A stretch of 64,000 nucleotides of DNA from Synechococcus sp. CBW1002 (GCF_015840915.1 NZ_CP060398.1:1302001-1366000); one strand, 5' to 3'. Shown: positions 34,709 through 50,449, numbered from the stretch's first letter. Notes: generated by a model not told the origin, from the sequence alone. Translations and numbers: made by a program.

Positions 34709-35188
34709 GTGAGTATCAACATCACTGGGGTGAAAGTCAGAACTGCCAACGGCTCCGAACTCGATCTTGGCGCTCGCCATGGTCAGGTGCTGCTGATTGT
34801 CAACGTGGCCAGCCGCTGTGGCTTCACGCGCCAGTACGCCGGTCTTCAGGCCCTCCAGGAGCAGTACGGGGCTCAGGGGTTTGCCGTCCTGGGCTTCCCC
34901 TGCAACGATTTCGGCGCTCAGGAACCCGGCAGCCTGCCGGAGATCCAGCAGTTCTGCTCCACCACCTATGGCGCCAGCTTCGAGCTGTTCGACAAGGTGC
35001 ATGCCACCGGCGCCAAGACAGAGCCCTATGCCACCCTCACCCAGGCCGAACCTGCCGGTGATGTGGCCTGGAACTTCGAGAAGTTCCTGATTGGCAAGGA
35101 CGGCACAGTGCTCGCCCGCTTCAAGAGCAACGTGGAGCCCGATGCCGCTGAACTCACCGCCGCGATCGAGGCGGCCCTGGCGGCCTGA
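34709..35188 (+). CDS. Glutathione peroxidase, cysteine type
   Basis: Reduces peroxides, in cyanobacteria often lipid hydroperoxides with NADPH or thioredoxin as donor. 159 residues. Peroxidatic Cys in VNVASRCGFTRQYAGLQ; FPCNDFGAQEPG (Asp where many relatives have Gln); WNFEKFLIGKDG with the catalytic Trp and Asn. No selenocysteine signal. GTG at 34709 (SINITGVKVRT) matches the usual N-terminus; a longer ATG-started frame from 34601 carries no conserved sequence. G+C returns to the window average here, marking the end of the low-GC patch. Confidence 0.93.
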   Translation: MSINITGVKVRTANGSELDLGARHGQVLLIVNVASRCGFTRQYAGLQALQEQYGAQGFAVLGFPCNDFGAQEPGSLPEIQQFCSTTYGASFELFDKVHATGAKTEPYATLTQAEPAGDVAWNFEKFLIGKDGTVLARFKSNVEPDAAELTAAIEAALAA

Positions 35189-35189
35189 T

Positions 35190-35603
35190 TCAGGCGCGCC
35201 AGAGGCGGCGGCTGGTGGCCAGTCCCAGAGCGGCGGCCGCCACGCCGCCGGCCAGGCTCCCGAGCAGCAGCAGCAGGGCGAGCCTGGGCTGGGCCGTCTG
35301 CAGCAGCCGCACCAGGTCGAGCATCCAGCTGCTGAAGGTGGTGAGGGCGCCGCAGAAGCCCACCCCCAGAGCCAGCAGCAGAGTGGTGCGCCGCGGGATC
35401 GGTCCGCTCAGCAGGCCCAGCAGAAAGGAGCCCACCAGGTTGACCAGAACGTTGGTCCAGGCCGTCCCCCCCAGCCAGGGGCCCAGCTGCAGCCCCGCCT
35501 GCCAGCGCAACCAGGCTCCGGGCACCGCCCCCAGCCCCACCAGCGCCAGCTCCCTCAGGGCGAAGCGCAGGCGGCGCCGACGCAGCAGGTCGGGATCAGC
35601 CAC
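35190..35603 (-). CDS. crcB: Fluoride channel subunit FluC/CrcB (second copy)
   Basis: Dual-topology fluoride export channel, normally a dimer. 137 residues with four hydrophobic helices; conserved loops GAVPGAWLRW, TNVLVNLVGSFLLGLL and GFCGALTTFSSW (the pore Phe box, TTFSSW). It overlaps the upstream copy by eight bases and starts with GTG. Two adjacent but different copies suggest a heterodimeric channel with fixed opposite orientation. N-terminal 10 residues are Arg-rich (LLRRRRLRF). Confidence 0.93.
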   Translation of the reverse strand: MADPDLLRRRRLRFALRELALVGLGAVPGAWLRWQAGLQLGPWLGGTAWTNVLVNLVGSFLLGLLSGPIPRRTTLLLALGVGFCGALTTFSSWMLDLVRLLQTAQPRLALLLLLGSLAGGVAAAALGLATSRRLWRA

Positions 35604-35961
35604 CGATCACCAGCCCCAGGCCCACCGCTGCCAGGCCGGCCAGCAGCGAGGCGGCCGCCAGCAGCCACCCCTGCTGCTCCTGGCCGGATTGCAGCGCCTG
35701 CAGCAGTTCAACGCAGAAGCTGGAAAAGGTGCTCAGGCTTCCCAGAAAGCCCACGGTCAGCAGCAGAGCCAGCCTTGGCGCCGCCGGCCCGCAGCGCGCC
35801 TCCAGAGCACTGAGCAGACCCAGCACGAAGCAGGCCACCACGTTGACCCCGAAGGTGCCCCAGTGACGTCGCGGCACCAGGGGCTGGAAATGGTTGACCA
35901 GCCGGAAACGCAGCCAGGCGCCTGGCACTGCCCCCAGGGCCACCAGCAGGGCGTCTCGCAT
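35596..35961 (-). CDS. crcB: Fluoride channel subunit FluC/CrcB (first copy)
   Basis: 121 residues, four hydrophobic helices. Family loops: GAVPGAWLRFRLVNHF, FGVNVVACFVLGLLS, and TVGFLGSLSTFSSFCVELL (STFSSF Phe box). Shorter and less basic at its N-terminus than the second copy. ATG 35961, 11 bases after the stop of the SH3-like gene, so it appears to be cotranscribed with gyrB. I did not see a fluoride riboswitch in the short upstream gap. Confidence 0.93.
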   Translation of the reverse strand: MRDALLVALGAVPGAWLRFRLVNHFQPLVPRRHWGTFGVNVVACFVLGLLSALEARCGPAAPRLALLLTVGFLGSLSTFSSFCVELLQALQSGQEQQGWLLAAASLLAGLAAVGLGLVIGG

Positions 35962-35972
35962 CAGCAGGCGGC

Positions 35973-36316
35973 TCAGGCTCGTTCACCGCAACCCAGATCT
36001 GCTAACCAGCCGCAGGCCGATCCGCTCCTGACGCGCAACCATCGCCGACCACCGAAGCCCGACCAGATCCGCAGCACGTGCAAGGGTTCACCCACGGCCA
36101 CCGTTGCCAGAGCCGGCGCGCTGCGCTCAGGGGCAATGCGGAGCGTGAGCACCCCAGACGACAACAGAGGCTCATCCAGCTGGCGTCTTCGCACGGCGGG
36201 CACACTGCGCTCCGCACCTCCGGCTGGCAGACCCACCGGAGCAATCAGGGCGAAGCCCAGCAAGACGGACCAGCGCCAACCTGAAGCAGCCGGAGGGTTG
36301 ATGATGTCAGTGACCA

Positions 36317-36317
<1 letters not shown>
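35973..36317 (-). CDS. Small exported SH3-like domain protein
   Basis: 114 residues. N-terminal hydrophobic segment (about 14-35, WSVLLGFALIAPVGLPAGGA) fits a signal peptide; the mature part has LTLRIAPERSAPALATVAVG and HVLRIWSGFGGRRWLRV, which resemble a bacterial SH3 (SH3b) fold. Such domains often bind cell wall. The ATG overlaps the gyrB stop by one base. Function unknown. Confidence 0.65.
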
Positions 36318-39405
<3,088 letters not shown>

Positions 39406-39466
39406 AGCTCTGCAGACCCTGGGCAGACCCTCAGGTGTCCAAGCCAGCAAACCTTCGCCCCTCTGA

Positions 39467-40135
39467 ATGCCTCCCCGTCCCCGTTTTGACCGCCGTGCTC
39501 CCGTCCGGGAGCTGCCCAACATCAACGACCGGATCAATTACCCCAACCTCAGGGTGGTCGATGCCGATGGCAGTCAGCTGGGGGTGATCACGCGGGAGGC
39601 TGCCCTGGCCGTTGCCGTCGATCGGGAACTGGATCTGGTGCTGGTGAGCGAGAAGGCCGATCCTCCGGTCTGCCGGATCATGGATTACGGCAAGTTCAAG
39701 TTCGAGCAGGAAAAAAAGGCCAAGGAAGCCAAGAAGAAATCGCATCAGACCGAAGTCAAGGAGGTCAAGATGCGCTACAAGATCGATTCGCACGACTACC
39801 AGGTGCGGATCGGCCAGGCCCTGCGCTTTCTCAAGTCCGGCGACAAGGTCAAGTGCACGGTGATCTTCCGCGGCCGCGAGATCCAGCACACCGCCCTGGC
39901 GGAGCAGTTGCTGTTCCGGATGGCCAAAGACCTGGAGGAGATGGCCGAGATCCAGCAGTCTCCCAAGCGGGAAGGCCGCAACATGATCATGTTCCTGACG
40001 CCACGTAAGCAGGCCGTCGCCAAGTCCGGCGGTGGCGGAGGCAGCGCCAGCCCCAGGCCGAAGGCGGAGATCGGCAAGCCCGAAAAGACGGAAACCAGGG
40101 TGATTGAATCCAGGGTGCAAGCCACCGCCGGCTGA
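39467..40135 (+). CDS. infC: Translation initiation factor IF-3
   Basis: Binds the 30S subunit, blocks premature 50S joining and checks the start codon. 222 residues. N-domain [20 protein letters not shown] and [20 protein letters not shown]; linker rich in Lys ([15 protein letters not shown]); C-domain [17 protein letters not shown] and [17 protein letters not shown], then [14 protein letters not shown]. It has a Gly-rich and charged C-terminal extension of about 35 residues ([17 protein letters not shown]), which is longer than in E. coli. ATG 39467 fits the usual start [12 protein letters not shown]. Confidence 0.97.
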   Translation: MPPRPRFDRRAPVRELPNINDRINYPNLRVVDADGSQLGVITREAALAVAVDRELDLVLVSEKADPPVCRIMDYGKFKFEQEKKAKEAKKKSHQTEVKEVKMRYKIDSHDYQVRIGQALRFLKSGDKVKCTVIFRGREIQHTALAEQLLFRMAKDLEEMAEIQQSPKREGRNMIMFLTPRKQAVAKSGGGGGSASPRPKAEIGKPEKTETRVIESRVQATAG

Positions 40136-40188
40136 AGCACGGCCGTCTGCAAGACCAGCTGGTGGCGTTCGGGCCGAGGGCCCCTGAC

Positions 40189-41046
40189 TCAGAGGGTTTC
40201 GGCGAAAAACTCCAGCAGGGCAGCCCAGCCGAGGGCTGCCGCTGCGGAGTTGTAGTCGTCGCGGACATCGCACAGGAAACCGTGGCCGGCCTCCACCTCC
40301 AGATAGCGGTGCCGGGCTTCATGGGGTCCATCACCCCTGAGCTGATTGGCCGTCTCCAGGGCGGAACGGATCTCGGCCGCATCCTCCGGTGGGATCAGTG
40401 GATCCTGCCGCCCGCACACGCACAGCAGCCGACCCTGAATCCGTTCCACCTCCCTGAGGCTGGGGGGACCACCACCGGGGCGCCCACTGGCCACGCCGGC
40501 GCCATAGAAATCCGCTGTGGCGGCGATCGCCGGCAACGTTGCGCTCAGCAGGGCGGCATGGCCGCCGAAGCAGAAGCCCAGGCAGCCCAGGCCCACGGAC
40601 CGCCCCTCAGACTCACTGAGGCCCCCGCTGGAGCCCTCACCGAGGCCCATGGCCTCCAGCTGCCCAGTCAGCCAGGCGGCGGCCGCCGCTGCATCAGCAA
40701 GGATCTGTGCGGTGGTGGTCTGGTCCTTGTGGTGCCTCCCCTCCGCCAGGCTGGCGGCGTCGTAGGGGAGATCCAGTTCCGGCGCCGTGCGCGAGAACAG
40801 GGGCATCGCCAGGGCGGCATAGCCCTCGGCCGCCAGGCGCCCGGCCATGCCGCGCACCCAGCCATTCACGCCAAACACCTCCGGCAGCACCAGCACACCA
40901 CCCCGGCAGAGCCCGCCGCGGGCCGGTTCCCACCAGCAACGCAGCTCGGTGGCAGCGACGTCAGCTGAGGCGGCGACCGGGATCGTCACCCAGTCGGCAG
41001 CGGCCGGAGCCACAGAGGTCTGAGCAGCGGCGGCATCGGATGTCAT
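40189..41046 (-). CDS. Dienelactone hydrolase family protein
   Basis: 285-residue alpha/beta hydrolase. Nucleophile Cys in LGCLGFCFGGHAALLSA (GxCxGG), acid Asp in CVCGRQDPLIPPEDAAE, base His in YLEVEAGHGFLCDVR. RGGVLVLPEVFGVNGWVRG is the DLH N-terminal mark. The family cleaves dienelactones or other esters; natural substrate in this organism unknown. ATG 41046 or 41070 are both possible. Divergent from the GntR regulator gene, which might control it. Confidence 0.88.
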   Translation of the reverse strand: MTSDAAAAQTSVAPAAADWVTIPVAASADVAATELRCWWEPARGGLCRGGVLVLPEVFGVNGWVRGMAGRLAAEGYAALAMPLFSRTAPELDLPYDAASLAEGRHHKDQTTTAQILADAAAAAAWLTGQLEAMGLGEGSSGGLSESEGRSVGLGCLGFCFGGHAALLSATLPAIAATADFYGAGVASGRPGGGPPSLREVERIQGRLLCVCGRQDPLIPPEDAAEIRSALETANQLRGDGPHEARHRYLEVEAGHGFLCDVRDDYNSAAAALGWAALLEFFAETL

Positions 41047-41134
41047 GGCGGCGGATCGCTCAGCCGCCATTGTGCGGTCGCCCCGGTTGCAAAAACGGAC
41101 CAGACCGGCACATGACCGTATGCCAACGGGGCAA

Positions 41135-41163
41135 TTGTCACCGGGGGGTTTGATCCTTAGGGT
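41135..41163 (+). promoter_or_regulatory. Candidate sigma70 promoter for the GntR-type regulator
   Basis: TTGTCA (41135-41140), 17-base spacer, TAGGGT (41158-41163), 28 bases before the GTG at 41192. The -35 matches 5 of 6 consensus bases and spacing is ideal, so this is one of the best promoter candidates here. Confidence 0.55.
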
Positions 41164-41191
41164 GGCCGGCGAAAGGTCTGTCCCCTCCGGC

Positions 41192-42187
41192 GTGCGATTC
41201 CACATTCAACAGGAAAGTGATATCCCGGCGTCGACCCAGCTCTACAACCAGATCTGTTTCGCGATCGCAGCCCGCCATTACCCACCCGGCCACCGCTTGC
41301 CGAGTACGCGTCAGCTGGCGATGCAGACGGGCCTGCACCGCAACACGATCAGCAAGGTCTACCGCCAGCTCGAGAACGATGGCGTGGTGGAGGCCATGGC
41401 CGGCTCCGGCATCTATGTGCGCGACCAGCAGAACCCCCGCGAGATCCGTCTACCCCCCGGTCCGCGTCAGAAGGTCCTGCCGGACATCGACCGGGAGGTG
41501 CGACAGAGCGTGGATGGACTGCTCAATGCCGGCTGCACCCTGCAGCAGGCCCGCGATCTGTTCACCCGCGAGATCGACTGGCGGCTGCGCTGTGGCGCCC
41601 GGGTGCTGGTGAGCACCCCCCGGGAAGACATCGGCGCTTCCCATCTGATCGCCGAGGAACTGGCCCCCAATCTGGAGGTGCCGGTGGAGGTGGTGCCGAT
41701 GGAGGAGCTGGAATCGGTGCTGGAGAGCTCCAACAACGGCACGGTGGTGACCAGCCGCTATTTCCTGCAACCGGTGGAGGAGATCGCCAAGCGCCATGGC
41801 GTGCGGGCCGTGCCGGTGGACCTCAACGACTTCCGCCACGAACTCAACCTGCTCAAGGAGCTGCGGGCCGGCAGCTGCGTGGGCCTGGTGAGCATCAGCC
41901 CGGGAATCCTCAGGGCCGCCGAGGTGATCCTGCACAGCATGCGCGGCAATGAACTGCTGGTGATGACCGCCAATCCCGACACCGGCAGCCGCCTGCTGGC
42001 CCTGCTGCGCGCCGCCAGCCATGTGCTCTGCGACCGGCCCAGCCTGCCGCTGGTGGAGCAGACCCTGCGCCAGAATCGGGCCCAGCTGATGCGCCTGCCC
42101 GTGGTGCACTGTGCCCAGAGCTACCTGGGGGCGGCCACGATCGACCAGCTGCGCAAGGAGATCGGCCTGCTGTCTGCCGCAGCATGA
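41192..42187 (+). CDS. GntR-family transcriptional regulator
   Basis: 331 residues. N-terminal winged helix-turn-helix of the GntR type (about 8-72): STQLYNQICFAIAARHYPPG, LPSTRQLAMQTGLHRNTISK, YRQLENDGVVEAMAGSGIYV. The C-terminal part (about 90-330) resembles a periplasmic-binding-like or UTRA-like effector region but I cannot name the ligand (VLVSTPREDIGASHLIAEEL; LVSISPGILRAAEVILHS). GTG 41192 fits the HTH position and candidate promoter. The stop lies within a 17-base tandem duplication (see 42174-42206). Probably cotranscribed with cysE 24 bases downstream. Confidence 0.86.
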   Translation: MRFHIQQESDIPASTQLYNQICFAIAARHYPPGHRLPSTRQLAMQTGLHRNTISKVYRQLENDGVVEAMAGSGIYVRDQQNPREIRLPPGPRQKVLPDIDREVRQSVDGLLNAGCTLQQARDLFTREIDWRLRCGARVLVSTPREDIGASHLIAEELAPNLEVPVEVVPMEELESVLESSNNGTVVTSRYFLQPVEEIAKRHGVRAVPVDLNDFRHELNLLKELRAGSCVGLVSISPGILRAAEVILHSMRGNELLVMTANPDTGSRLLALLRAASHVLCDRPSLPLVEQTLRQNRAQLMRLPVVHCAQSYLGAATIDQLRKEIGLLSAAA

Positions 42188-42206
42188 TCGCTGCCGCAGC
42201 ATGATC
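42174..42206. repeat. Short tandem duplication across the GntR stop codon
   Basis: CTGCCGCAGCATGATC occurs at 42174-42189 and again at 42191-42206, period 17. The first copy includes the gene's stop TGA; the second lies in the gap before cysE. Confidence 0.85.
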
Positions 42207-42211
42207 TCCCC

Positions 42212-42952
42212 ATGCTGAATGCCATCCGGGCCGATCTGGCGATCATCAAGGAACGGGACCCTGCCGCCCGCGGCACCCTGGAGATCCTGCTCTGCTACCC
42301 CGGCTTCCACGCCCTGGTGCTGCACCGCCTCAGCCACCGGCTCTGGGGCGCGGGGGTCCCGCTGCTGCCGCGGTTGTTCAGCCAGCTCTCACGCCTGCTC
42401 ACCGGGGTGGAGATCCACCCCGGTGCCCGGATCGGCCGGGGCGTCTTCATTGACCACGGCATGGGCGTGGTGATCGGCGAAACCAGCGTGGTGGGCCATA
42501 ACTGCCTGCTTTATCAGGGGGTGACCCTGGGGGGCACCGGCAAGGAGCACGGCAAGCGCCATCCCACCCTGGAGAACAATGTGGTGGTAGGGGCCGGCGC
42601 CAAGGTGCTCGGGGCGATCACGGTGGGGGCCAACACCCGCATCGGCGCCGGGTCGGTGGTGCTGCGCAGCGTTGAACCCAACTGCACCGTTGTGGGCATC
42701 CCCGGCCGGGTGGTGCATCAATCCGGCGTGCGCATCGACCCCCTGGCCCACTCGGCCCTGCCGGACACCGAAGCCCGGGTGATCCGCAACCTGATGGAAC
42801 GGATCGATACCCTCGAAAATGAACTCACGCGCATGCAGGCCTGTCTGCAGGAGGTGGCGGCTGGCCGGCCGCTGCGGGAACCCTGCAGCGGCTTGTCCCA
42901 GAGTCTCAAGGACCGGGAGATCCTGGAGTTTCTTGGCGACGAGTCGCCGTGA
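42212..42952 (+). CDS. cysE: Serine O-acetyltransferase
   Basis: Makes O-acetylserine from serine and acetyl-CoA, the donor for cysteine synthase (a family member is at 5.9 kb). 246 residues. N-terminal helices (ADLAIIKERDPAARGTLEI) and left-handed beta-helix with hexapeptide repeats: VEIHPGARIGRGVFIDHGMG, VVIGETSVVGHNCLLYQGVT, LGAITVGANTRIGAGSVVL. The C-terminus has an added helix (ERIDTLENELTRMQACLQEV). The lack of an extended N-domain is usual for cyanobacterial SATs. Confidence 0.96.
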   Translation: MLNAIRADLAIIKERDPAARGTLEILLCYPGFHALVLHRLSHRLWGAGVPLLPRLFSQLSRLLTGVEIHPGARIGRGVFIDHGMGVVIGETSVVGHNCLLYQGVTLGGTGKEHGKRHPTLENNVVVGAGAKVLGAITVGANTRIGAGSVVLRSVEPNCTVVGIPGRVVHQSGVRIDPLAHSALPDTEARVIRNLMERIDTLENELTRMQACLQEVAAGRPLREPCSGLSQSLKDREILEFLGDESP

Positions 42953-42975
42953 ACGGCAGCACGTAACCTGCCGCG

Positions 42976-43803
42976 ATGCAGGCCGGCTGGCACCGACGGA
43001 TCACCCCGCGCTTCTGGCGCGCCCTCTGGCGGCAGCGGGAACTCACCTGGAGCCTCACCGTTCGTGAGGTGCAGGGTCGCTACCGCGGGTCGCTGCTGGG
43101 CTGGGGCTGGAGTTTTCTCACGCCACTGCTGATGCTGGCGGTGTACACCTTCGTGTTTTCCGAGGTGTTCCAGGCGCGCTGGGGAGATCTGGAGGAGGCC
43201 GGCTCGCTCGGTTTCGCGATCAATCTGTTTGCCGGGCTGATCGTGTTCAACCTCTTCTCGGAAAGCGCGACCAAGGCGCCCGGGCTGATCCTCGAGAATG
43301 CCAATCTGGTCACCAAGGTGATCTTTCCCCTTGAGATCCTGGCCGCCGTGAGTGTGGCCACGGCCTGCTTCCATGCGCTCACCAGCCTGGTGGTGCTGGC
43401 CCTGTTCGAGCTGCTGGCCCAGGGATCGATTCCTCCAACCCTGCTGTGGCTTCCCCTGATCTGGTTGCCCCTGGTGAGCGGTTGCCTGGCCCTGAGCTGG
43501 CTGCTTTCGGCGCTGGGGGTCTACGTGCGCGACCTGGGTCAGGTGCTGGGCACCGTGGTGAGCATGCTGATGTTCCTCAGCGCAGTGTTCTATCCCCTCA
43601 GCGCCCTGCCGCTGCGCTGGCAGCCCCTGCTCCGCCTCAACCCGCTCGTTGTGGTGATCGAGCAGACCCGCAACGTGGCCATCCAGGGACGGCCCCCGTC
43701 CGCCAGCTACGTGGTGCTGGGCGTGGCGCTGGGCCTGCTGGCCTGCGAAATCAGTTTCCGTCTCTTCCAGAAGGCGCGGCGCGGCTTCGCCGATGTGCTC
43801 TGA
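42976..43803 (+). CDS. ABC-2 type polysaccharide exporter permease (Wzm-like)
   Basis: 275 residues with six hydrophobic helices. Family marks: LTWSLTVREVQGRYRGSLLG, LLGWGWSFLTPLLMLAVYTF, and the conserved FYPLSALPLRWQPLLRLNPL near the fifth helix. It forms the membrane channel with the ATPase gene six bases downstream for export of a lipid-linked O-antigen-like or capsule glycan. Inserted between cysE and secA, which are usually neighbours in related genomes. Confidence 0.9.
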   Translation: MQAGWHRRITPRFWRALWRQRELTWSLTVREVQGRYRGSLLGWGWSFLTPLLMLAVYTFVFSEVFQARWGDLEEAGSLGFAINLFAGLIVFNLFSESATKAPGLILENANLVTKVIFPLEILAAVSVATACFHALTSLVVLALFELLAQGSIPPTLLWLPLIWLPLVSGCLALSWLLSALGVYVRDLGQVLGTVVSMLMFLSAVFYPLSALPLRWQPLLRLNPLVVVIEQTRNVAIQGRPPSASYVVLGVALGLLACEISFRLFQKARRGFADVL

Positions 43804-45210
43804 CTCCCATGACCTCCAGCCCGCAGACCCACGATGCAGAGGTGCCGATGACGCGGCCGTCGGAATCGACCACCGACGCCGTCCTGGTCGAAGGTATCAG
43901 CAAGTGTTACCACATCTACAATCACCCACGTGATCGGCTGCTGCAGGCCTTCTGGGGGGACAGGCGCCGGCTGTACCAGCCGTTTTGGGCTCTGCAGGAG
44001 GTGAGCTTCCGCCTGGCCCGCGGTCAGACGCTGGGGGTGGTGGGCCGCAACGGCTCCGGCAAAAGCACCTTGCTGCAACTTCTCTGCGGCACCCTCACCC
44101 CCACCAGTGGCAGGGTGCGGGTGCGCGGCCGGCTGGGGGCGTTGCTGGAGCTCGGCAGTGGCTTCAACCCGGAATTCAGCGGTCTGGAGAATGTGTATCT
44201 CAATGCCTCGGTGCTGGGGCTGAGCCGGGCCGAGACAGAGCAACGGCTGGATCGGATCCTGGCCTTCGCAGATATCGGCCCCTTCATCGATCAGCCGGTG
44301 AAGACCTACTCCAGCGGCATGGCGGTGCGGCTGGCCTTCGCGGTGCAGGCCCACGTGGATCCCGATGTCCTGGTGGTGGACGAGGCCCTGGCAGTGGGCG
44401 ATGAGCTGTTCCAGAAAAAGTGCTATGCCCACCTCGAACGCCTCAAGGAGAACGGCACAGCGGTGCTGCTGGTGACCCACAGCTGCCCCCAGATCGTGCA
44501 GCACTGCGACAGGGCTCTGCTGTTGCACAAGGGCCGCGCCCGTCTCCTGGAGGAGCCGGCCCGGGTGACGGTGCTCTACCAGCGACTGATTACCGCCGGC
44601 GACGCGGAATGGGATGCAGTGCTGGGGCCTGGGCTGCAGCGTCAGTCAGCGAGCGGCTTCCCCGGCGGTCCTGCAGCAACGGCCGAGGCCCTCGAGCCCG
44701 CGGCTCCACCCGGACCCCTGCATGCCTGGTTCGATCCCAGCCTGCTGCCCCAGAGCAGCGAGATCTACCCCAGCCACGGCGCCAGGATCATCGACGCCTG
44801 GATCGAAACCCTGGAGGGGCAGCGCGCCAACGTGCTGCCCTTCGGTGAAGGCTTTGCCCTCTGCTTCAGCTATCACGCCGACACGGACCTGCAGGGGCTG
44901 AGCTTCGCCTGTCACCTGGCCAGCCATACGGGCCAGCGGATCAGTGGTCAGGTCTTCCCCGAGCACCAGACGGCGGCCATGACCCAGCCCGGCCTCGCCT
45001 GGTCTGCCGGCAGCGCCTGGAGCCTGCGTTTCACTTTTCAGGGCGGGCTCTGGCCAGGGCTGTATTTCGCAGGGGGGGGCATTTTCACTCTGCACGGCCA
45101 GGGCAAGAGCTTCGTGCACCGGGTTGTGGATTATCGCGCCTTACGGGTGGTCGAAGCCGGTGCCACCACTGTGATCGGCGCCTGCCGGCTCCAGCGCGAT
45201 CCGCCCGAAC

Positions 45211-48096
<2,886 letters not shown>

Positions 48097-48106
48097 GGAC
48101 CGGAAC

Positions 48107-49861
48107 CTACCGAGCTTTTGGCACCCTACCTGGGTGCTCCGGGGCTGGAGAGCCCGCCTCTGCGTCCGCCTGCACCGGCAACCAGTCGAGGATGCCGAGC
48201 TTGGCGAGCCACACCAGGGAGGCGCGCACGAACGGCCGGCGGTTGGGGGCGAAGGCCGCCTCGATCGTTGCGGCGTCCAGACCGATGGTCGGTTCGGCCC
48301 GGGCCAGCAGCTCCAGCATCTGCTGGGTCTCCCGGGGGGAGGCTCGCAGGCCGGGAAAAAACCGATCCAGCTCGACGCCTCTGATCCTGTTCAGGGAATG
48401 GGCACCCATCCCCTGCCGGAAGCGAAGCCGCCGGGTCGGCTCGAGCACCTGGCTGGCGAAGCCGGCGAAGTCGGCGAAGGGATCACCCCGCAGCGGATGC
48501 AGCCGATGGGGATGGGGCAGGGGCAGCGGCGGGGCCTGGTGGCGCCGTTCGGCCAGGTCAGCGAAGAGATCGTTGTACTGGCTCACCACCACGGGCCAGG
48601 AGAACATCTCCCTGGCACGCTTCTGCCCGGCGGCGCCCATGCTGCGCCGCAGCTCGGGCGAGTCGATCAGACGGGTCAGCGCGGCGGCGGCCTCTCCCAC
48701 GTGGACGGCGGTGTGCTGAGCCACAGCCCCCACGTAGGTCTGATAGGTCTCCTGCGAAAAGCTGTGGAGATGGGCGAGCAGTTCACCCGGCCCGGAGCCG
48801 GTCATGCCCAGGGTGGGGATCAGGAATCCCTCCGATGCATGGCGCACGGTGTAGCGGTAGCCGTCCCAGTCGCTCACCACCACGGGCAGGCCGGCGGCCA
48901 TGGCCTCCACAGGCGCCAGCCCGAAGGTCTCCTGAACGTTGTCCACCAAGGAGAGGAAGATGTCTGCGGCAGCCCAGGCCTGGGCCACGACGGCTGGATC
49001 GTTGCCGTCCAGGTCGTGGATCTGCACATCAGGCGCCAGCGCTGCAGCCGCCTCGTGGTAGCGCCGCCGGTCGTCGTCACCGTTGGGATACCAGCCCACC
49101 AGGGCGAAATCAAGGCGTCGGCCAGTCTTGACGGCCGCCTCCTGCACCGCCTGGAACATCGCCTGGGGGAAGGCCTTCTCGAAGAACGACAGACGCCCCA
49201 CCCACAGCACCAGCACCGCGTCATCGTCGAGGCCGCAGCGGCTGCGCAGCTCCGAGCGGGCCGCCGGGGCTGACGCCTGATCGGCGATGGTCTCCACGTC
49301 CACCCCGAGTGGAATCAGCGGGAGACGGGGCCGAGGTGATCGGAGGCCGCCAAAGCGATCGTGCAGATGGCCGGTCCAGGCCTCGAACATGGCGGTGATG
49401 GCCTCCTGCACCGCCGGCGAGGTGCAGACCAGCGCATCCCAGTCGTGCACGGGAGCCAGAGCGGCCGCCCCGATCATTTCCCGGATTGCGGGCGGGGCAA
49501 TGGTATGGATCAGGCCCACCAGGCTGTAGTCCCCATCCAGCCCGTGGGCGCGGCGCAGCCAGGCCAGCTCGGACAGGTAGGGCTGGCCGCGCAGCACCAC
49601 GCCGCTGCGAGCCGGCAATGTGGTGGAGAGGAGGCTTCCGCTCTCCAGCGTCAGCGGAACCTCCTGATCAGGGAAGAGATCGGCGGCGATCTGGTCTGCG
49701 GGGATGCCGGGCTGGTTGAGCACGTTGACCCGGCGGTAGGCACCATGCCGCACCAGCGCACCGAAGAGGCCTGCATTGGCGATGTCCTTGCCGAAGGGGT
49801 TCTTGCGGCGTGGAAAGCGGCCAGGAGGATGAAACAGCGTGATCTCGTCGATGCGTGGCAA
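48107..49861 (-). CDS. GT4-family glycosyltransferase
   Basis: About 584 residues. N-domain begins [21 protein letters not shown]-terminal GT-B domain has [40 protein letters not shown] and [19 protein letters not shown] (GT4 donor-binding E-x7-E pattern). A further 120 residues follow ([20 protein letters not shown]), which I do not recognise. Start: TTG 49861 ([13 protein letters not shown]) fits relatives; a TTG at 49948 would add 29 residues. The start region carries a GCCACGCATC direct repeat 14 bases apart. It lies 10 bases upstream of the secA start and runs the same way. Confidence 0.85.
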   Translation of the reverse strand: MPRIDEITLFHPPGRFPRRKNPFGKDIANAGLFGALVRHGAYRRVNVLNQPGIPADQIAADLFPDQEVPLTLESGSLLSTTLPARSGVVLRGQPYLSELAWLRRAHGLDGDYSLVGLIHTIAPPAIREMIGAAALAPVHDWDALVCTSPAVQEAITAMFEAWTGHLHDRFGGLRSPRPRLPLIPLGVDVETIADQASAPAARSELRSRCGLDDDAVLVLWVGRLSFFEKAFPQAMFQAVQEAAVKTGRRLDFALVGWYPNGDDDRRRYHEAAAALAPDVQIHDLDGNDPAVVAQAWAAADIFLSLVDNVQETFGLAPVEAMAAGLPVVVSDWDGYRYTVRHASEGFLIPTLGMTGSGPGELLAHLHSFSQETYQTYVGAVAQHTAVHVGEAAAALTRLIDSPELRRSMGAAGQKRAREMFSWPVVVSQYNDLFADLAERRHQAPPLPLPHPHRLHPLRGDPFADFAGFASQVLEPTRRLRFRQGMGAHSLNRIRGVELDRFFPGLRASPRETQQMLELLARAEPTIGLDAATIEAAFAPNRRPFVRASLVWLAKLGILDWLPVQADAEAGSPAPEHPGRVPKAR

Positions 49862-49980
49862 ATTGATGCGTGGCCAAGCGGGTCGTCGGAAAGTCTGCAG
49901 CAGAAGCGTGGGGCGAAGATCGGACGGCTCGCTTCCCGATCGGTCCAAGGACCCGATCGCTCCAACGAACCGGTGAACCC

Positions 49981-50433
49981 TTGATTCGTCTGATCCGCCA
50001 TCGTCCGGGCGCGCCGGGACTGCGCTGGGGACTGGGTCCCAACCTGCAACCCCGCGATGCGATTGGCCAGCTCCAGCGGCTGTTCGATACCCACAGTTTC
50101 TGGGCCTGCGGCCGCGATCGCCAGAGGCTGCGCCGCATGCTCCAGGGCAGCCAGGCCGTGGTCAGTGCCTGGTCAGGCAGCCGTCTGGTGGGATTCGGAC
50201 GGGCCACCAGCGATGGGGCCTACAGGGCCGTGCTCTGGGATGTGATGGTGGCGGAGGAGCAACAGGGCCTGGGGCTGGGGCGCCGCATCGTGGAGGAACT
50301 GATCCAGGCCCCCGGCTTGGCGGGCATCGAACGCACTTATCTGATGACCACCAACAGCCAGGGTTTCTATGAAAAGCTGGGTTTCGAGGCCAATGAACAA
50401 CAAAAACTAATGATCAAGCAGATCAACAGGTAA
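49981..50433 (+). CDS. GNAT-family N-acetyltransferase
   Basis: About 150 residues. Acetyl-CoA loop VAEEQQGLGLGRRIVEELI (Q-x-x-G-x-G), preceded by AVLWDVMVAEEQ and followed by TYLMTTNSQGFYEKLGFEA, the usual beta-5/alpha-4 segment. The N-terminal 40 residues (LIRHRPGAPGLRWGLGPNLQ) are often seen in the cyanobacterial GNAT neighbours of photosystem genes, but no such gene is here. TTG 49981 gives the family start; ATG 49870 is an alternative overlapping the divergent glycosyltransferase. Acceptor unknown. Confidence 0.85.
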   Translation: MIRLIRHRPGAPGLRWGLGPNLQPRDAIGQLQRLFDTHSFWACGRDRQRLRRMLQGSQAVVSAWSGSRLVGFGRATSDGAYRAVLWDVMVAEEQQGLGLGRRIVEELIQAPGLAGIERTYLMTTNSQGFYEKLGFEANEQQKLMIKQINR

Positions 50434-50449
50434 ACGGAATGACCAGTAA

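Noticed and set aside
35961-36316. Possible fluoride riboswitch upstream of the crcB genes
   Set aside because: I looked for the conserved GGNGAUGGNGUUCGCC-type core on the minus strand and did not find it; the space is filled by a coding frame.
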